Assembly (NCBI RefSeq): GCF_003269295.1
Contig: NZ_QLTT01000003.1
Location: 248,001 to 312,000 of the forward strand
Length of the DNA stretch: 64,000 nt
Source: Lentzea atacamensis
GTDB lineage: Bacteria > Actinomycetota > Actinomycetes > Mycobacteriales > Pseudonocardiaceae
Reading direction: 5' to 3'
This document shows, in pieces, positions 61,599-64,000 of the stretch. The translations under genes were made by a program, and so were the position numbers. Every line of letters begins with the position of its first letter. Position 1 is the stretch's first letter. The notes under the pieces are model-generated. The model ran no database searches. It had not been told where the DNA came from and saw only the letters and a program-made list of their open reading frames with translations.

Positions 61599-63795
61599 CG
61601 ACACCGTGCTGTGGTTCCGCGCGCCAGCCTCGGTGTGGGAGGAGGCGCTGCCGCTCGGCACCGGGCGGCTCGGCGCGATGGCGTTCGGCGGCGTGGGCGG
61701 CGAACTGCTGCAGCTCAACGACGACAGGTTGTGGTCGGGTCAGCCGATGCCACCGGCGCAGGGCGATCCGGCTGTCGTGGACCGGGCGCGCCACCTCGCT
61801 CTGACCGGCGACGCGGCGGGCGCGGAGGCCCTGCTGAAAACCGTGCAGGGCCCCGACACCGCCCGCTACCTCCCGCTCGCCGACCTGCGACTGGACCTGC
61901 GGGCGGACGTGGTGGCGGAGAGCTACCGGCGCCGGCTCGACCTGCGGACCGGGGTGTACGCGGTCACCTACCGTGCCGGCGGTGTCAGCGTGCTGCGGGA
62001 AGCCGTGTGCCACCCCGGACTGCACGTGCTGGCCTGGCGGCTGCAGGCCGAGCACGGCGCCGCGGCGGACGTCGCCGTGCGGCTGGAGAACGCCTTGGGC
62101 GGCACCGAGTTCACCGCCGGTGACGTCACGGGCCTGTCCGGCACCGCCGGGATGGCCTACGCGGTGGCGACCGCGATCGAACGGGAAGGCCCGGACGCGC
62201 TGACGGTCTACGTGGCGACCGAGGCGGGTTACCGCGGCCCGGACACCGAACCCGAGCGCGATCCCGCCGCGTGCGCCCTGCTCGCCACCGCGCGCGTCGA
62301 ACGGGCGCGGGCACTGGGCTGGTGGCGGGTGCGGGAGGAGGCCGTCACCGCACACCGCGACCTGTTCGACCGCGTCCGCTTCACCCTCGGCCCGGTGCCG
62401 GACCGCCCGACCGACGAACGGATCGCGGCACCGGACGCCTCGCTCGCCGCGCTGCTGTTCCACTTCGGACGGTATCTGCTGATCACCAGCTCACGGCCGG
62501 GAACGCTACCGGCGAACCTGCAGGGCGTGTGGAACCCGCACGTGGACCCGCCGTGGCGGGGCAACTACACCCTCAACATCAACCTGCAGATGAACTACTG
62601 GCCCGCCGAGGTCACCGGCCTGCCCGAGTGCCACGAGCCGCTGCTGGAGTTCGTCGAACGGCTCGCCGCCCGAGGCACGCACGTCGCGCGGAACCTCTAC
62701 GCGGCGCCCGGCTGGGTGGCCCACCACAACAGCGACCCGTGGTGCCTCGCCACCCCGGTCGGTGCGGGAACGGGCGATCCGGCGTGGGCGAACTGGCCGA
62801 TGGCGGGGGCCTGGCTCAGCCTGCACCTGTGGGAGCACTTCGAGTTCGGCGGCGACGTCCGTTGGTTGCGCGAGCGCGCGTGGCCGGTGCTGCGCGGCGC
62901 CGCCGAGTTCTGCGCCGCCTGGCTCGTCGAGCACGAAGGAGCGTTGACCACGGCGCCGTCGACGTCGCCCGAGAACCACTACGTCGGGGGCGACGGCCGT
63001 CCGGTCGCGGTCGGCGTCGGGTCCACAATGGACCTGACGCTCACCTGGGAGCTCTTCCGCTGCGTCGTGGCCGCCGCGGACGAGCTCGATCTGGAGCACG
63101 ACGACGTGGTGTCGCGGGCGCGGGAACTGTTGTCCCGGCTGCCTTCTCCGCCGATCGGCAGCCGCGGCGGGCTGCTGGAGTGGGCGCAGGACGTGCCCGA
63201 CGCCGAGCCGGGCCACCGGCACGTCTCCCACCTCGTCGGCCTGCACCCCGGCCGCCGGATCGACCCGGAACGCACACCGGAGCTGGCCGCCGCGGCCAGG
63301 CAGGCGCTGCTGGACCGGGGCGACGCGGGCACGGGCTGGTCGCTCGCCTGGAAGACGGCGCTGTGGGCCCGGCTGGGCGACGGCGACCGGGCCGGGGAAC
63401 TGCTCGCCATGTTCCTCACCGACGTCACGGCGGACGGCGCGCACAGTGGCGGCGTGTACCGGAACCTCTTCTGCTCACACCCGCCGTTCCAGATCGACGG
63501 CAACTTCGGCATCACGGCGGCGATGGCGGAAATGCTGCTGCAGAGCCACACCGGCGAACTGCGGCTGTTGCCCGCGCTGCCGCCGGAGTGGCGGCGCGGG
63601 TCGGTGCGCGGCCTGCGTGCCCGCAGTGGTCTCATCGCCGACCTGACCTGGGACGACGGCGAGCTGACCGCGGTGGCGTTGTACGGCGCCCGATCACCGC
63701 GCACCGTCGTCGTCCGCTACGGGAGCCTTCGCGTGGCCGTCGAGACGAGGCCGGGTGCCCGCTACGTGTTCGACGGCGGGCTGGCGTCCACCTGA
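61588..63795 (+). CDS. GH95 alpha-L-fucosidase-like enzyme
   Basis: 735 aa, ATG 61588. N-terminal GH95 beta-domain (WEEALPLGTGRLGAMAFGGV, LNDDRLWSG), linker, then an (alpha/alpha)6 barrel with NYTLNINLQMNYW (two catalytic Asn), TSPENHYVGG (acid Glu) and FQIDGNFGITAAMAEML (Asp). GH95 enzymes release alpha-1,2-fucose (or galactose) by inversion. No signal peptide, so it would act in the cytosol on imported oligosaccharide, unlike the secreted hydrolases elsewhere in this window. No transporter genes adjoin. Confidence 0.93.
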   Translation: MTDDDTVLWFRAPASVWEEALPLGTGRLGAMAFGGVGGELLQLNDDRLWSGQPMPPAQGDPAVVDRARHLALTGDAAGAEALLKTVQGPDTARYLPLADLRLDLRADVVAESYRRRLDLRTGVYAVTYRAGGVSVLREAVCHPGLHVLAWRLQAEHGAAADVAVRLENALGGTEFTAGDVTGLSGTAGMAYAVATAIEREGPDALTVYVATEAGYRGPDTEPERDPAACALLATARVERARALGWWRVREEAVTAHRDLFDRVRFTLGPVPDRPTDERIAAPDASLAALLFHFGRYLLITSSRPGTLPANLQGVWNPHVDPPWRGNYTLNINLQMNYWPAEVTGLPECHEPLLEFVERLAARGTHVARNLYAAPGWVAHHNSDPWCLATPVGAGTGDPAWANWPMAGAWLSLHLWEHFEFGGDVRWLRERAWPVLRGAAEFCAAWLVEHEGALTTAPSTSPENHYVGGDGRPVAVGVGSTMDLTLTWELFRCVVAAADELDLEHDDVVSRARELLSRLPSPPIGSRGGLLEWAQDVPDAEPGHRHVSHLVGLHPGRRIDPERTPELAAAARQALLDRGDAGTGWSLAWKTALWARLGDGDRAGELLAMFLTDVTADGAHSGGVYRNLFCSHPPFQIDGNFGITAAMAEMLLQSHTGELRLLPALPPEWRRGSVRGLRARSGLIADLTWDDGELTAVALYGARSPRTVVVRYGSLRVAVETRPGARYVFDGGLAST

Positions 63796-63808
63796 TCGGC
63801 CACGGCGC

Positions 63809-64000
63809 TCAGCCGAGCTTGCACGCGTGCCCGTTGAGGCTGAAGGCGTTCGGGGCGGTGTTGGTGCCACCGCTGATGCCGTTGAACCCCATCAGCAGCG
63901 ACTCGCCCTTGCCGATCGCCTGGTTGTACGGCATCGCGGTCGCGGAGATGTCCTGACCGGACTGCTTGAGCGTCGCGTTCCACATCTCCGACACCTTCTG
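63809..64000 (-). CDS. C-terminal CBM2 module of a secreted enzyme (partial, 5' beyond window)
   Basis: The minus frame is open to the window edge and stops at 63809-63811. The 63 visible residues contain MWNATLKQSGQDISATAMPY, GKGESLLMGFNGISGG and a final FSLNGHACKLG, the closing half of a family 2 carbohydrate-binding module with its terminal Cys. CBM2 binds cellulose or chitin and usually ends secreted glycosidases or polysaccharide oxygenases. The catalytic part is outside the window. Confidence 0.9.
   Translation of the reverse strand, partial: QKVSEMWNATLKQSGQDISATAMPYNQAIGKGESLLMGFNGISGGTNTAPNAFSLNGHACKLG

Noticed and set aside
1..64000. Insertion sequences, integrases, tRNA genes or attachment sites
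   Set aside because: Scanned for transposase or recombinase motifs and cloverleaf features; none recognised, although several gene remnants imply past deletions.

Overview
This is a high-GC actinomycete chromosome segment with no rRNA or tRNA. ESX-type PE/PPE/EspG genes, an SsgA-family sporulation/division protein, AfsR/SARP regulators, many secreted glycoside hydrolases and frequent GTG/TTG starts point to a filamentous Pseudonocardiales member (Lentzea/Saccharothrix/Amycolatopsis-like; genus is inference).

Layout. 1-7.7 kb (minus strand): an ESX/type VII-associated cassette: PE-like, PPE-like, EspG-like chaperone, YbaB/EspL-like protein, a large helical WXG-type protein and a repeat-rich WXG-type protein cut by the window edge, with a second EspG paralogue upstream. 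7.8-12 kb: a molybdopterin-oxidoreductase remnant, a LacI regulator with its palindromic operator, and two MFS exporters. 12-19.6 kb: a discoidin/GH2 exo-glucosaminidase broken by one frameshift, an M9 collagenase-like protease, a LysR regulator and aminopeptidase P. 19.6-26.4 kb: a divergent glycerol regulon (glpK1-iclR / glpF-glpK2-glpD-orf) with two matching palindromes in the shared promoter region. 26.5-29.5 kb: GH6 cellulase, fused remnants of a shikimate/quinate locus, a secreted protein of unknown fold and SsgA. 29.5-35.7 kb: pirin, a fused dipeptide/nickel-type permease and its lipoprotein behind a good iron (DtxR/DmdR) box, ZapE, and a bacterial voltage-gated cation channel with an unusual selectivity filter. 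35.7-41.4 kb: a double beta-helix secreted protein, a terpene cyclase remnant, DUF488, SnoaL-like and WYL proteins. 41.4-50 kb: two small I36 inhibitor-like secreted proteins, two divergent SARP/NB-ARC regulators, a small secreted protein, and a tandem pair of DUF4394 secreted proteins whose promoters carry heptamer direct repeats at exact 11-nt pitch, as SARP activators recognise. 50-52.7 kb: GNAT, glycosyltransferase-methyltransferase pair, and MFS and rhodanese remnants. 53-60.4 kb: MFS exporter, P1B-4 metal ATPase divergent from an NmtR orthologue across a 12-2-12 operator, and a Zur-box operon encoding a degenerate CobW-like protein, a true CobW/COG0523 GTPase and two methyltransferases. 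60.5-64 kb: a LacI regulator overlapping a GH95 fucosidase, and the CBM2 tail of another secreted enzyme.

Two themes run through the window: extracellular polymer use (GH2, GH6, GH95, CBM2, M9, beta-helix) and metal homeostasis with recognisable iron, zinc and nickel/cobalt operators. The most system-like candidates are the SARP-secreted-protein island (41.3-50 kb) and the Zur-box pseudo-GTPase/GTPase/methyltransferase operon (56.5-60.4 kb).
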